Positions 32,111 through 40,720 of a stretch of 53,464 bases of DNA are shown here, one piece after another. A program made the translations under genes and the position numbers. Below the pieces are notes generated by a model that saw only the letters and a list, made by a program, of their open reading frames with translations, did not search any database and had not been told where the DNA came from. Source of the stretch: Nitrospirota bacterium (GTDB lineage Bacteria > Nitrospirota > Nitrospiria > Nitrospirales > NS-4); NCBI GenBank assembly GCA_005877615.1, contig VBOD01000107.1, positions 1 through 53,464 of the forward strand. Reading direction: 5' to 3'. Positions within the stretch are counted from its first letter, which is position 1; each line of letters opens with the position of its first letter.

Positions 32111-33035
32111 TGATGTACTTGATCGGGTCGGCGGCGGCGCCGTGGACCTCGATTTCGTAATGGAGGTGGGGACCGGTCGAGAGGCCCGAGTTCCCGACCT
32201 CTCCGATGATGTCTCCCCGCTTCACGGTCTGGCCCGTCCTCACCCTCACCTTGGACAGGTGCCCGTAAAGCGTCTTGAAGCCGTAGCCGTGAGACAACAC
32301 GACCACGTGCCCCAGGCTCTTCTCAGGTCCGGCCGCGATGACGAACCCGGCCGCCGGCGCTTTGACCGGCGTGCTCATCGGCGCGGAAATATCCAACCCG
32401 CTGTGCATCGTGTCTTCTCCCGTAAAAGGAGACACGCGGCGCCCGAACCCTGAAGAGACCCAGCCACGGACCGGCCAGATCGAAGGCGTGGACGCCCACT
32501 GCGCACGCCGCTGACCGACGATTCCGGTCAGTTCATGCAGGTACCGCTCTTGGATGACCGCTTCCTCCTTGAGCCACGTCAGCTTCTGCTGCAATGGCAC
32601 CACGACCTCCGACAGCGATTCGCCCTCGCCTCCCATACCGCCCGCGGAGTGGGGAACCACTCGGGACTCCTCCTTACCGCCCAATCCAAGAGGAGACGGC
32701 GGGATTTTGGGCGGGTCCAAGCCCAGCATGACGCGCAGCCGGACATTCACTTCCCGCATGTTGGACAGTTGCTTGCGCAGATCTTCCATTGCCGAGGAGA
32801 GGGCGGTGGCCTGATGGCGATGCTGGCTTGCCTCGGACCGCAAGGTCTCGAGTTCCCAGATCTCCCCACTACGGGTGACGTACTGGACGAGGAAGAGAGC
32901 TTCCAGGACAACCGCGACCACGGTCGCGAGCAGCAGCACACGGACGGTGCGCCGCCTGATGCTGAACCGGCGCGGACGCGAGGTCGCGCTCGGGAAGACG
33001 ACGATATGGAATTCCTGGTCCGCCCTCTTACTCAA
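32103..33035 (-). CDS. M23 family metallopeptidase with coiled coil
   Basis: About 310 aa from a TTG at 33035 after AGAGAGG (MSKRADQEFHIVVFPSATSRPRRF); the track ATG at 33089 is an alternative. One membrane segment (VRVLLLATVVAVVLEALFLVQYV), then a coiled coil (ELETLRSEASQHRHQATALSSAMEDLRKQLSNMREVNVRLRVML), then a Gly/Pro-rich insert, and the LytM domain: GRRVSPFTGEDTMHSGLDISAPMSTPV and NSGLSTGPHLHYEIEVHGAAADPI, with the zinc ligands H...D and HLH. Peptidoglycan endopeptidase or amidase activator type. Confidence 0.9.
   Translation of the reverse strand: MSKRADQEFHIVVFPSATSRPRRFSIRRRTVRVLLLATVVAVVLEALFLVQYVTRSGEIWELETLRSEASQHRHQATALSSAMEDLRKQLSNMREVNVRLRVMLGLDPPKIPPSPLGLGGKEESRVVPHSAGGMGGEGESLSEVVVPLQQKLTWLKEEAVIQERYLHELTGIVGQRRAQWASTPSIWPVRGWVSSGFGRRVSPFTGEDTMHSGLDISAPMSTPVKAPAAGFVIAAGPEKSLGHVVVLSHGYGFKTLYGHLSKVRVRTGQTVKRGDIIGEVGNSGLSTGPHLHYEIEVHGAAADPIKYIIN
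32622..32712. repeat. Possible repeat-derived insert within the M23 gene
   Basis: Encodes PPSPLGLGGKEESRVVPHSAGGMGGEGES between two coiled-coil parts. The centre is a perfect hairpin, GAGTGG-GGAA-CCACTC, and the flanks carry CTCC/GGAG-rich arms. The composition is unlike the surrounding coiled coil. Confidence 0.4.
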
Positions 33036-33185
33036 TCTAGGTTGCCTCTCTAGGAAATCCCGCCACTCCTGCAAGATAAGTAGGGGCAAAGGACTACCAC
33101 AACGACCGGCCCGATGTCAATAAGAGCGGCTCCGCTGTCATGCAAAGCGTGTGGTTGTCAAGCGAAATCGCGTGTCTGGCTAGGC

Positions 33186-33530
33186 TCAGGTGGATTCGGC
33201 CACCCACCGGAGGTAATCGGAAGACCCCACAAGGATTGGGAGGGCGATGATCTCCGGGACGCTATAACTATGGAGCTGCGTGACGACGGTCGCGAGTTCT
33301 CGAAACCGCGCGCGCCGAGTTTTCGCCACCAGGAGGAGTTCGTCTTCCTCGGAGAACTTACCCTGCCAGATGAAGAACGATCGTACCTGGGACACAATGT
33401 TCACACACGCTGCAAGCCGGTCCTCGACCAGGCGCCTAGCGATGCGTTCCGCTTCCTCGCGCGAGGCCACCGTGATCAGGACCACGAGGGCGTCCTCCCC
33501 TTCGACGGCCTTCATCTGTTTTCCCCCCAT
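33186..33530 (-). CDS. cutA: CutA divalent-cation tolerance protein
   Basis: 114 aa. CutA signatures: VVLITVASREEAERIARRLVEDRLAACVNIVSQVRSFFIWQGKFSEEDELLLVAKTRRARFRELATVVTQLHSYSVPEIIALPI. Trimeric ferredoxin-like fold protein linked to copper tolerance in E. coli; its real job is unsettled. Start 33530 follows AGGTGA; an ATG five codons in (33515) is also possible. Confidence 0.95.
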   Translation of the reverse strand: MGGKQMKAVEGEDALVVLITVASREEAERIARRLVEDRLAACVNIVSQVRSFFIWQGKFSEEDELLLVAKTRRARFRELATVVTQLHSYSVPEIIALPILVGSSDYLRWVAEST

Positions 33531-33598
33531 CGTCTCACCTCGCTTTCACGCCTGTGCAGCCGCATCCCGAGAACCCACGCCTTTGCGTACTGCGTCGG

Positions 33599-33628
33599 TT
33601 GACAGCACGAAGAGGCTGCGCTTACTAT
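33599..33628 (+). promoter_or_regulatory. Sigma-70 promoter of the rhodanese gene
   Basis: TTGACA, 18 nt, TACTAT, followed by AAGAGGAGGG as ribosome site. Start near 33635. Confidence 0.6.
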
Positions 33629-33654
33629 CCTTCTGCAAGAGGAGGGTCCGCGCC

Positions 33655-33975
33655 ATGGGTTTCACCATCACGGTCCAGGAGTTGAAAGAAAAACTCGATC
33701 GGGGAGAAAAGTTCGTCCTGATCGATGTCCGGGAACCTTGGGAATACAACATCTGCAAAATCCCGGGCGCTCAGCTCATTCCGCTCGGCACGCTGGCTAC
33801 CGAGTACAAGAAGCTCGATCCGAGCGCCGAAATCGTCCTGCACTGCCACATGGGAATGCGCAGCATGGACGCGACCCAATTCCTCCAGCAGCAAGGGTTC
33901 AAGAACGTGAAGAACCTCACCGGCGGTATCAACGCCTGGTCCCTGCAAATCGACCCGTCCGTGCCGAGATATTAG
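33655..33975 (+). CDS. Rhodanese-domain protein
   Basis: 106 aa from the ATG at 33655 after GAGGAGGG; the longer track ORF runs antisense to cutA. Single rhodanese domain: FVLIDVREPWEYNICKIPGAQLIPLGTLATEYKKLDPSAEIVLHCHMGMRSMDATQFLQQQGFKNVKNLTGGINAW. The active loop CHMGMRS is of the MoeB/MOCS3 C-terminal type, which takes part in sulfur delivery. Own promoter. Convergent with the epimerase cluster. Confidence 0.92.
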   Translation: MGFTITVQELKEKLDRGEKFVLIDVREPWEYNICKIPGAQLIPLGTLATEYKKLDPSAEIVLHCHMGMRSMDATQFLQQQGFKNVKNLTGGINAWSLQIDPSVPRY

Positions 33976-33985
33976 AAGATAGCCA

Positions 33986-34921
33986 TCACGCCGACTTGAC
34001 TGTTTTCCTGTAATACTCCACGGTCCTCTCGAGGCCGTCCTTCAGCGAGACTCTCGGCTCCCAATCCAACTCCTGGGTGAGCCGGGATGCGTCCAGCGCG
34101 ATCCTCATCTGCTCGCCTCGCTTTTCCGGCCCGTGGATCTCGTGGACGGAGGGATTGATCAGGCCCGCCAGCATCGCGAACAGCTCGTTGATGGTCGTTT
34201 CCTTCCCCGTCCCCACGTTGTAGATCCCGTGGGCGGCCTTGTTCATGGCGGCCATGTTGGCCTCGACCACGTCGTCCACGTAAATGAAATCGCGCGTCTG
34301 CCGGCCGTTGCCGTTGATGATCGGCTGCTCGCCGAGCAGCATCTTCTGCGCGAAGATGCCCACGACCCCCGCCTCGCCGTGTGGGTCCTGGCGAGGCCCG
34401 TAGACGTTGCCGTACCTCAGGCTCGCGTACTCCAGACCGTCGGCGTCGCGGAAGTACCGCAGGTATTCGTCCCCCATCGCCTTGCTGATGCCGTAGGGGG
34501 AGGCCGGACGAGTCGGGTGGGACTCCGACACCGGCAACGACTCCGGCTCCCCGTACACTGCCCCGCCGGAGGAGGCGAAGATCATCTTGCGCACGCCGTA
34601 CTTGATCGCCTGCCGCAGGACGTTGAGCATTCCCAAAATGTTGACGTCGGCGTCGAACCTCGGGTCCAGCACGGACCGACGCACGTCCATCTGCGCCGCG
34701 TGGTGCGACACGACTGCTGGACGTTCCCGGCGGAAGACCCGCTCCAGCCACCACCCTCGAATGTCGCACCGGTAGAACCTGGCGGCGCGGTTGACATGCC
34801 GCCGCTTGCCCGTGGACAGGTTGTCGACGACCACAACTTCATAGCCCTCTTGGACGAGCCGGTCCACGACGTGCGACCCGATGAAGCCAGCCCCGCCCGT
34901 GATCAGAACCTTCATCTTCAC
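33986..34921 (-). CDS. NAD-dependent UDP-glucose 4-epimerase-like protein
   Basis: 311 aa from the GTG at 34921, placed 9 nt after AGGAGG; the ATG at 34915 is also possible, while the track start at 35080 lies inside the upstream gene. Extended SDR: VLITGGAGFIGSHVVDRLVQEGYEVVVVDNLSTGKRRHV (NAD site), ASSGGAVYGE and SPYGISKAMGDEYLRYF (YxxxK), then RYGNVYGPRQDPHGEAGVVGIFAQ and TRDFIYVDDVVEANMAAM. Makes an NDP-sugar for surface polysaccharide. It overlaps the upstream epimerase by 4 nt. Confidence 0.9.
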   Translation of the reverse strand: MKMKVLITGGAGFIGSHVVDRLVQEGYEVVVVDNLSTGKRRHVNRAARFYRCDIRGWWLERVFRRERPAVVSHHAAQMDVRRSVLDPRFDADVNILGMLNVLRQAIKYGVRKMIFASSGGAVYGEPESLPVSESHPTRPASPYGISKAMGDEYLRYFRDADGLEYASLRYGNVYGPRQDPHGEAGVVGIFAQKMLLGEQPIINGNGRQTRDFIYVDDVVEANMAAMNKAAHGIYNVGTGKETTINELFAMLAGLINPSVHEIHGPEKRGEQMRIALDASRLTQELDWEPRVSLKDGLERTVEYYRKTVKSA

Positions 34922-35901
34922 GAAACCACACCTCCTGACCCGGCGGCCGACCGGTACCACCGGACGAAGGCGGGGATGCCCTCCTTGATCGTCGTGCGCG
35001 GGGCGTAGCCCAGGAGGCTGATGGCCTTCCCGATGTCGGCGAAGGTGACCGGCACGTCGCCCGCCTGCAGGGGCCGCCACTCGATGCGGGCCGGCTTGCC
35101 AACGGCTTCTTCGATTAGCCGGATGACCTCCTGCAGCTCAACAACGTGGGAGACGCCCAGGTTCACCACTTCGAACGCGTGCGGGCGGTCCAGCGCGGCC
35201 AGGATCCCTGCGACTGCGTCGTCCACATAGGTGAAGTCCCGGCGCGCCGACCCGTCTCCGAAGACCGGCACAGGGCTGCCTTCCTCCACGAGTCGGACGA
35301 AATGATGGATCGCCATCTCTGGCCGCTGCCGCGGACCATAGACCGTGAACAGACGTACGCAGGTGATCGGGATCCCGTACAGGGCGGCATAGGTCCGGCA
35401 CAGGTGCTCCCCCGCAAGCTTGGTGGCGGCGTACGGCGAGATGGGCTTCAGCTCGCTTTCCGACTCGCGGAACGGAATCCGTTCGCAGGCCCCATAGACC
35501 GACGACGACGACGCGAAGATGAAGTTCTGGATCCCCTTGTCCTTGCAGACTTCCAGAAGTTGCAGGGTCCCGCGGACATTGACCTCTTCGTAGAGCAATG
35601 GCATGTGCAGGGACGGGCGCACACCCGCGCGGGCAGCCGCATGGAAGACTCGGCTGATCGGGCGACTGGCAAACACCCGCGCCAGGGCCCCGGGGTCCCG
35701 GATGTCCCCTTCGATGAGGGTGAACCGGTCGGAGCGGCGCGCCTCGGACAGGTTCCGGCGCTTGACCGCCGGATCGTAGTAATCATCAAAGTTGTCCAGG
35801 CACACCACGGCGTGGCCACGGGCTAACAACGCATCAACAGCGTGCGACCCGATGAATCCGGCGCCGCCCGTGACCAACACCGCCCCGTCGCCGTCCTTCA
35901 C
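34918..35901 (-). CDS. UDP-glucuronate 4-epimerase-like NAD-dependent epimerase
   Basis: 327 aa. NAD site VLVTGGAGFIGSHAVDALLARGHAVVCLDNFDDYYDPAVKRRNL, the NFDDYYDP..K pattern typical of UDP-glucuronate epimerases; then FHAAARAGVRPSL, ASSSSVYGACERIPF, SPYAATKLAGEHLCRTY (YxxxK) and FTVYGPRQRPEMAIHHFV. Soluble, part of surface sugar supply. Two consecutive epimerases suggest that both UDP-Gal(NAc) and UDP-GalA are made. The gap to tlyA upstream is 45 nt on the same strand. Confidence 0.9.
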   Translation of the reverse strand: MKDGDGAVLVTGGAGFIGSHAVDALLARGHAVVCLDNFDDYYDPAVKRRNLSEARRSDRFTLIEGDIRDPGALARVFASRPISRVFHAAARAGVRPSLHMPLLYEEVNVRGTLQLLEVCKDKGIQNFIFASSSSVYGACERIPFRESESELKPISPYAATKLAGEHLCRTYAALYGIPITCVRLFTVYGPRQRPEMAIHHFVRLVEEGSPVPVFGDGSARRDFTYVDDAVAGILAALDRPHAFEVVNLGVSHVVELQEVIRLIEEAVGKPARIEWRPLQAGDVPVTFADIGKAISLLGYAPRTTIKEGIPAFVRWYRSAAGSGGVVS

Positions 35902-35946
35902 GTGTGTAGCCCGTCCCTTCCCGCAATCGTTGCGCGCATCCAGCGA

Positions 35947-36681
35947 TCAGACGCCAGGCCGTAGCCAGACCACGTACTCGACGTTTCCCTTCTGACCGGC
36001 GATCGGCGAGCGCACCTCGCCCTTCCATTTCCACTGCTGCGCTTCCACAGCCGTGCGGACCTTCCGGACGGCCTCCTGCCGCAGACTCTCATCACGGACG
36101 ATGCCGCCCTTTCCGACCTTGCCCTTGCCGAGTTCGAACTGTGGTTTGACCAAGGCCACCACCTGGCCCTCTTCTTTGAGACACCGACGCACGGCCGGGA
36201 GGATGAGCGCGAGCGAGATGAAGGAAACGTCAATGGTGGCCAGGTCAATGGGCTCAGGCACCCGTGAGCGGTCCAGGTAGCGCGCGTTGCACCGTTCGAC
36301 CACGACCACCCGGGGGTCTTGCCGGAGGCGCCAGGCCAGTTGGCCGTAGCCGACATCCACCGCATAGACGCGCGCGGCGCCGCGCTGCAAGAGACAGTCC
36401 GTGAACCCACCCGTCGAGGCGCCGACATCCAAGGCGACCAGGCCCTCCGGATTGATGCCGAACGCGTCCAGGCCCGCTGCCAGCTTGAGCCCGCCACGCC
36501 CCACGTACGGGTGCTCCGGCTCGGTGATCTCGATCGGGGCGCCAGCAGGAATGGGTTGGGAGGCCCGGCTGGCAACTCGGCCGGCCACGGTGACGACGCC
36601 GGCCAGGATGAGACTCTGGGCTCGCGCTCGGCTCTCCACGAGCCTGCGGCGGACCATGGCCAGATCCAACCGCTCCGCCAC
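35947..36681 (-). CDS. tlyA: TlyA-family rRNA 2'-O-methyltransferase
   Basis: 244 aa from the GTG at 36681 (MAERLDLAMVRRRLVESRARAQSLILAGVVTVAG), which aligns with the normal TlyA start; the track version adds residues that are xseB out of frame. S4 domain first (1-65), then an FtsJ-like methyltransferase: HPYVGRGGLKLAAGLDAFGINPEGLVALDVGASTGGFTDCLLQRGAARVYAVDVGYGQLAW and the late VVALVKPQFELG. Methylates rRNA riboses in characterised relatives; once called hemolysin. The GTG lies in the loop of a repeat hairpin. Confidence 0.9.
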   Translation of the reverse strand: MAERLDLAMVRRRLVESRARAQSLILAGVVTVAGRVASRASQPIPAGAPIEITEPEHPYVGRGGLKLAAGLDAFGINPEGLVALDVGASTGGFTDCLLQRGAARVYAVDVGYGQLAWRLRQDPRVVVVERCNARYLDRSRVPEPIDLATIDVSFISLALILPAVRRCLKEEGQVVALVKPQFELGKGKVGKGGIVRDESLRQEAVRKVRTAVEAQQWKWKGEVRSPIAGQKGNVEYVVWLRPGV

Positions 36682-36698
36682 GACGGAGTCTTTTCCCG
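36672..36698. repeat. Third copy of the GACGGAGTCTTTTCCC hairpin element, at the tlyA start
   Basis: GCTCCG-CCACGA-CGGAGTCTTTTCCC matches the 29752 unit in its hairpin loop side and TCTTTCCCC tail. It begins directly after the xseB stop (36701-36703, minus strand) and includes the tlyA start codon (complement of 36679-36681) in the hairpin loop. Confidence 0.7.
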
Positions 36699-36700
36699 GG

Positions 36701-36967
36701 TCAGTCTTCGACGCCGCTGTTGTCCTGGCCAGCTTCAGAGAACTCCTCAAGGTCAAACGTTCGGGTACGCTTCTTGCCGTCCTTATCCTTGACGAGGACC
36801 TCCACCTTGCGCTCGGCTTCCTCAAGCATTTTGAGACAGACCTTGGAGAGCTTGATGCCCTCCTCGAAGATCCGCATGGAGTCTTCAAGCGGCAATTCGC
36901 CGCGCTCCAGTTCGGCGACGATCGCTTCCAACCGGGCCAGCGCTTCTTCGAATTTGACCGTGGCCAC
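36701..36967 (-). CDS. xseB: Exodeoxyribonuclease VII small subunit
   Basis: 88 aa. Conserved start MATVKFEEALARLEAIVAELERGELPLEDSMRIFEEGIKLSKVCLKMLEEAERKVEVLVKD, the whole XseB domain, with an acidic tail (FDLEEFSEAGQDNSGVED). Pairs with XseA to degrade single-stranded DNA. 23 nt downstream of xseA. Confidence 0.96.
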   Translation of the reverse strand: MATVKFEEALARLEAIVAELERGELPLEDSMRIFEEGIKLSKVCLKMLEEAERKVEVLVKDKDGKKRTRTFDLEEFSEAGQDNSGVED

Positions 36968-36990
36968 TCTTCCGCTCCTTCAACCGCGCA

Positions 36991-38361
36991 TTATACGCCG
37001 CCGGGCTTCCGAATCAACTCGTTGGCGGTCTTCTGGACCTCGCACAACAGCTCGCCGGCGGCCAGCCGTACATGCACGACCTCGCCGGGCGCGACGGCGG
37101 AGGCTGCCCGCAAGACGGTCAGCTCCGGCCACCGCCGCGTGATGCTGTACCCACGTCCCAGGATCGCGAGGGGGCTCAAGGCATGGAGCGTCCCGATGGA
37201 TTCTTCTAAGGAGCGCCGCCACAATTCAAGCGCCACCGTCATCCGCTGCTGGAGCCTCATCCGCAGGTGAGGCAACAGGGTCAAGCCCCGCTGGATCAGC
37301 TGGAGGGGGCTCCGCAGCAGTACGTCCTGCCGGAGGGCCTCGACCGCCGACCGCAAGTCTTTCAGGCGGTTCACCTGAGTCAGGCGCAGTCGCATTTCCA
37401 GCTCGTCTCGGCGCTGCATGGCGCGCGCCACGAGCGCGGTCGGATCGAGGAGGCCGCGTCGCTCGGCTTCCACACGCGCGTACAGATCCCGGAGGACGGT
37501 CCGGACGGCATGCACGGAGCGGTCCCCATAGCCGACGACCCGCTCGAGGAGGTCGGCCCGGTCTCGCACCACCAGTTCGGCGGCCGCCGACGGCGTGGGG
37601 GCTCGCATGTCGGCGACGAAGTCGGCGATCGTAAAATCGATCTCGTGCCCCACGGCCGATACGACGGGAACGCGCGACGCCGCGACGGCCCGGGCGACGA
37701 TCTCCTCGTTGAACGGCCAGAGGTCCTCGAGCGATCCGCCGCCGCGCCCCACGATCAGGACGTCAAAGCCGCCCATCTCGTTAAGCTCCTCGATGGCGCG
37801 GGCGATCTCGCCGGCCGCGCTCTCGCCCTGCACCGCGACGGGATCGAGCACGATGGTGATGCCGGGGTCGCGCTTATGGGCGACCTGCACGATGTCCCGG
37901 ATCGCCGCGCCCGTGGGTGAGGTGACCACTCCGATCCGGCGCGGAAGGAACGGCAACGGTCGCTTGCGTGCCTGGTCGAACAGACCCTCCGCCGCCAGCC
38001 GTGCTTTGAGCTGCTCGAAGGCAAGCTGGAGCGCTCCAACGCCCTTCGGCTCGGCATACTCCACGATGACCTGATAGTCGCCCCTAGGTTCGTAGACCGT
38101 CAGCCGGCCCCGACAGACGAGCTGCAACCCGTCCTGCAAGGCGAACCGCTGGGAGCGTCCGACGGACCGGAACAGGACCGCGCGAATCTGACTGGAGGCG
38201 TCTTTCAGCGTGAAGTAGGCGTGTCCGGAGGTCGGGATGCGGAGATTGGAGACCTCCCCTTCCACCCAGACGTCAGAGAAGGCGGACTCGATGTGGACTC
38301 GCAGGAGGGCCGTGAGGGCAGAGACGGTGTAGAGCGTTCGCGGAGGAGGCCCGCCGGTCAT
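36991..38361 (-). CDS. xseA: Exodeoxyribonuclease VII large subunit
   Basis: 456 aa. N-terminal OB fold (LYTVSALTALLRVHIESAFSDVWVEGEVSNLRIPTSGHAYFTLKDASSQIRAVLF), then the catalytic part with IGVVTSPTGAAIRDIVQVAHKRDP, DVLIVGRGGGSLEDLWPFNEEIVARAV and VSAVGHEIDFTIADFVADMRAPTPSAAAEL, then a long helical domain. Digests single-stranded DNA into short pieces. Starts 4 nt after ymdB on the same strand. Confidence 0.97.
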   Translation of the reverse strand: MTGGPPPRTLYTVSALTALLRVHIESAFSDVWVEGEVSNLRIPTSGHAYFTLKDASSQIRAVLFRSVGRSQRFALQDGLQLVCRGRLTVYEPRGDYQVIVEYAEPKGVGALQLAFEQLKARLAAEGLFDQARKRPLPFLPRRIGVVTSPTGAAIRDIVQVAHKRDPGITIVLDPVAVQGESAAGEIARAIEELNEMGGFDVLIVGRGGGSLEDLWPFNEEIVARAVAASRVPVVSAVGHEIDFTIADFVADMRAPTPSAAAELVVRDRADLLERVVGYGDRSVHAVRTVLRDLYARVEAERRGLLDPTALVARAMQRRDELEMRLRLTQVNRLKDLRSAVEALRQDVLLRSPLQLIQRGLTLLPHLRMRLQQRMTVALELWRRSLEESIGTLHALSPLAILGRGYSITRRWPELTVLRAASAVAPGEVVHVRLAAGELLCEVQKTANELIRKPGGV

Positions 38362-38365
38362 GCGA

Positions 38366-39145
38366 TCAATCCATTATCCGCAAGCGTTCGATCGAGAGGG
38401 CCTTGCCTACCGTCGTGTCCACGTCGAGCAGCACCGCCGAAAAGACGCACGGGCCCGGGGCCACTTCGAAGCGGCGCGGCATCTGGGAGAGGAACTTCTC
38501 GATGGCGATCTCCTTCTTGATCCCGATCACGGACTCGGTCGGCCCGACCATGCCGACGTCGGTGAGGTAGGCCGTGCCCTTGGGCAGGATCCGCTCGTCG
38601 GCCGTCTGAACGTGCGTGTGGGTCCCGAACACCCCGCTGACCTCACCGTCCAGGTACCAGCCCATCGCCATCTTCTCGGAGGTCGCCTCTGCGTGCATGT
38701 CCACGATCACGGTCCGCGCCTCCTGCTTGACCGCCTCGACCTCGTGCCGGACGACCCGGAACGGGCAGTCCACCGTCGGCATGGACACCCGCCCCATCAC
38801 CTGCACCACGCCGACCTTCTCGCCTGCGGTGGTCGTCACCACGACGCTGCCGAATCCCGGCACCCCCTTGGGATAGTTGGCGGGGCGCAACAGCCGTGGC
38901 TCGTCTTTGATGTAGTCGATGATCTCCTTCTTGTCCCAGATGTGATTGCCGCTCGTGAGCACGTGCACACCCGCCGCAAACAACTCCCGCGCCACGTCCG
39001 GCGTGACGCCGAATCCCCCGGCGGCGTTTTCCGCGTTGGCGATGACGCAGTCCACCCCACGTTCACGGACGAGCCGCGGCACCTGCCGGGCCACGGTCTT
39101 GCGCCCCGGCTCGCCTATGACGTCGCCGATGAAGAGAATTTTCAT
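38366..39145 (-). CDS. YmdB-family metallophosphoesterase
   Basis: 259 aa, full length. Metal-binding motifs: MKILFIGDVIGEPGRKTV, CVIANAENAAGGFGVTP, VLTSGNHIWDKKE, VDMHAEATSEKMAMGWYLDG and GVFGTHTHVQTADE. Relatives act as 2',3'-cyclic-nucleotide 2'-phosphodiesterases and shape gene expression in Bacillus. Directly downstream of rny, the usual pairing. Confidence 0.95.
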   Translation of the reverse strand: MKILFIGDVIGEPGRKTVARQVPRLVRERGVDCVIANAENAAGGFGVTPDVARELFAAGVHVLTSGNHIWDKKEIIDYIKDEPRLLRPANYPKGVPGFGSVVVTTTAGEKVGVVQVMGRVSMPTVDCPFRVVRHEVEAVKQEARTVIVDMHAEATSEKMAMGWYLDGEVSGVFGTHTHVQTADERILPKGTAYLTDVGMVGPTESVIGIKKEIAIEKFLSQMPRRFEVAPGPCVFSAVLLDVDTTVGKALSIERLRIMD

Positions 39146-40720
39146 TTACTTGGCTATGTCCGTATAACGGCTTTCACGGATGACCGTGACCTTGATCTGG
39201 CCGGGATACGTCAGCTCCTGCTCGATCTTGCGGGCCAGGTCGCGGGACAGGACGGCGCATTCTACGTCCGTGATCGCATCTTGCTTCACGATCACCCGGA
39301 TCTCCCGGCCGGCTTGGATGGCGTAGGCCTTGTCCACGCCCTTGTAGTCCACGGCCAGCTTCTCCAGCTTCTCGAGGCGCTTGATGTAGGCCTCGACAGT
39401 CTCCCGCCGCGCCCCCGGCCGCGCCGCCGACAGCGATTCCGCCGCCGCCACGAGCACCGTTTCGGGACAGATCGGCTCGACCTGCTCGTGGTGCGCAGCG
39501 ATGGCGTTGACCACCCGGGGCTCTTCCCCGTACTTCTTGGCGAAGTCCGCGCCGATGATGGCGTGCGGGCCTTCCTCCTCCTGGCTCAGCGCCTTGCCCA
39601 TGTCGTGCATCAGCGCGCCGCGCCGCGAGAGCCTGACATCCAGCTCCAGCTCCGAGGCCATGATCCCGCAGATGTAGGCCGCCTCCCGCGCGTGGTAGAG
39701 GTTGTTCTGCCCGTAGCTCGTCCGGAACTTGAGCTTGCCCAGGAGCTTCACGATCTCCGGATGGATGTTGGTGATCCCCAGCTCGAAGAGCACCTTCTCG
39801 GCCTCCTCAAGCATCATCTTGTCGAGGTCTTTCTTGACCTTCTCGACCACCTCTTCTATGCGGGTCGGGTGGATGCGTCCGTCCGCCATCAGCCGCTCTA
39901 GCGACACCTTCGCGATCTCCCGGCGCAGCGGATCGAAGCCTGAGATCAGGACCGCCTCGGGCGTTTCATCCACGACCAGATCGATGCCCGTCGCGGCCTC
40001 CAGTGCTCGGATGTTCCGGCCCTCCCGGCCGATGATCCGTCCCTTCATCCCGTCGCTCGGGAGCGGCACCACCGAGATCGTCGCCTCCGCCACGTAGTCC
40101 CGCGTGATGCGCTGGATGGACCGGGTAATGATCTCCTTGGCTTCCCGATCGGCAATCTCCTTGGTCTCGTCCTGGATCCGCTTGATCATCTTGGCGGCCT
40201 CGAACTTGGCCCCACTCTCCACCTGCTGCAAGAGCGACGCCTTGGCCTCGTCGGCCGTCATGCCCGAGGCGTATTCGAGCGCCTTGGTGTGGTCCTGGAT
40301 CAGGCGGGCCACGTCGGCCTCTTTTTCCTCCAACGCCTTCTCCCGGACTGCCACCGTCTTCTCTCTTTTCTGGAACTCTGCCTCGCGCCGGTCGAAATTG
40401 GACATCCGGCGGTCCAGGGACTCCTCTTTCTGGACCAACCGTTTCTCCAATGCGAGGATCTCGTTGCGCTGAGCCTGCATCTCCTTGTCGAGCTCGGCCC
40501 TCGCCTGGACGATCATGTCCTTGGCTTCGAGCTGAGCTTCGCGCGCCCGCGTGGAGGCCTCTTTCTCTGCCGCCCGGACGACCTGGGCCGAGCGATCCTC
40601 CGCCTCACGGAGGCGTGAGGCGACTACCTTGCCCCGAATGAGCCAGAGCATGCCGGCGCCCAGGGCCGCTCCGGTGACCACCGCAACAATCACAACGGCC
40701 AATTCTGAAATGGTGTCCAC
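39146..40720 (-). CDS. rny: Ribonuclease Y
   Basis: 524 aa. N-terminal membrane helix (LAVVIVAVVTGAALGAGMLWLIRG), long coiled coil (residues 30-200), KH domain GMKGRIIGREGRNIRALEAATGIDLVVDETPEAVLISGFDPLRREIA, and HD domain with LSRRGALMHDMGKAL. Membrane-bound endoribonuclease that starts mRNA decay, as in Firmicutes. Stop codon adjoins the ymdB start. Confidence 0.97.
   Translation of the reverse strand: MDTISELAVVIVAVVTGAALGAGMLWLIRGKVVASRLREAEDRSAQVVRAAEKEASTRAREAQLEAKDMIVQARAELDKEMQAQRNEILALEKRLVQKEESLDRRMSNFDRREAEFQKREKTVAVREKALEEKEADVARLIQDHTKALEYASGMTADEAKASLLQQVESGAKFEAAKMIKRIQDETKEIADREAKEIITRSIQRITRDYVAEATISVVPLPSDGMKGRIIGREGRNIRALEAATGIDLVVDETPEAVLISGFDPLRREIAKVSLERLMADGRIHPTRIEEVVEKVKKDLDKMMLEEAEKVLFELGITNIHPEIVKLLGKLKFRTSYGQNNLYHAREAAYICGIMASELELDVRLSRRGALMHDMGKALSQEEEGPHAIIGADFAKKYGEEPRVVNAIAAHHEQVEPICPETVLVAAAESLSAARPGARRETVEAYIKRLEKLEKLAVDYKGVDKAYAIQAGREIRVIVKQDAITDVECAVLSRDLARKIEQELTYPGQIKVTVIRESRYTDIAK

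Noticed and set aside
38360-39901. 513-aa plus-strand ORF
   Set aside because: His/Arg/Leu-rich shadow of ymdB and rny, which have full conserved motifs on the other strand.
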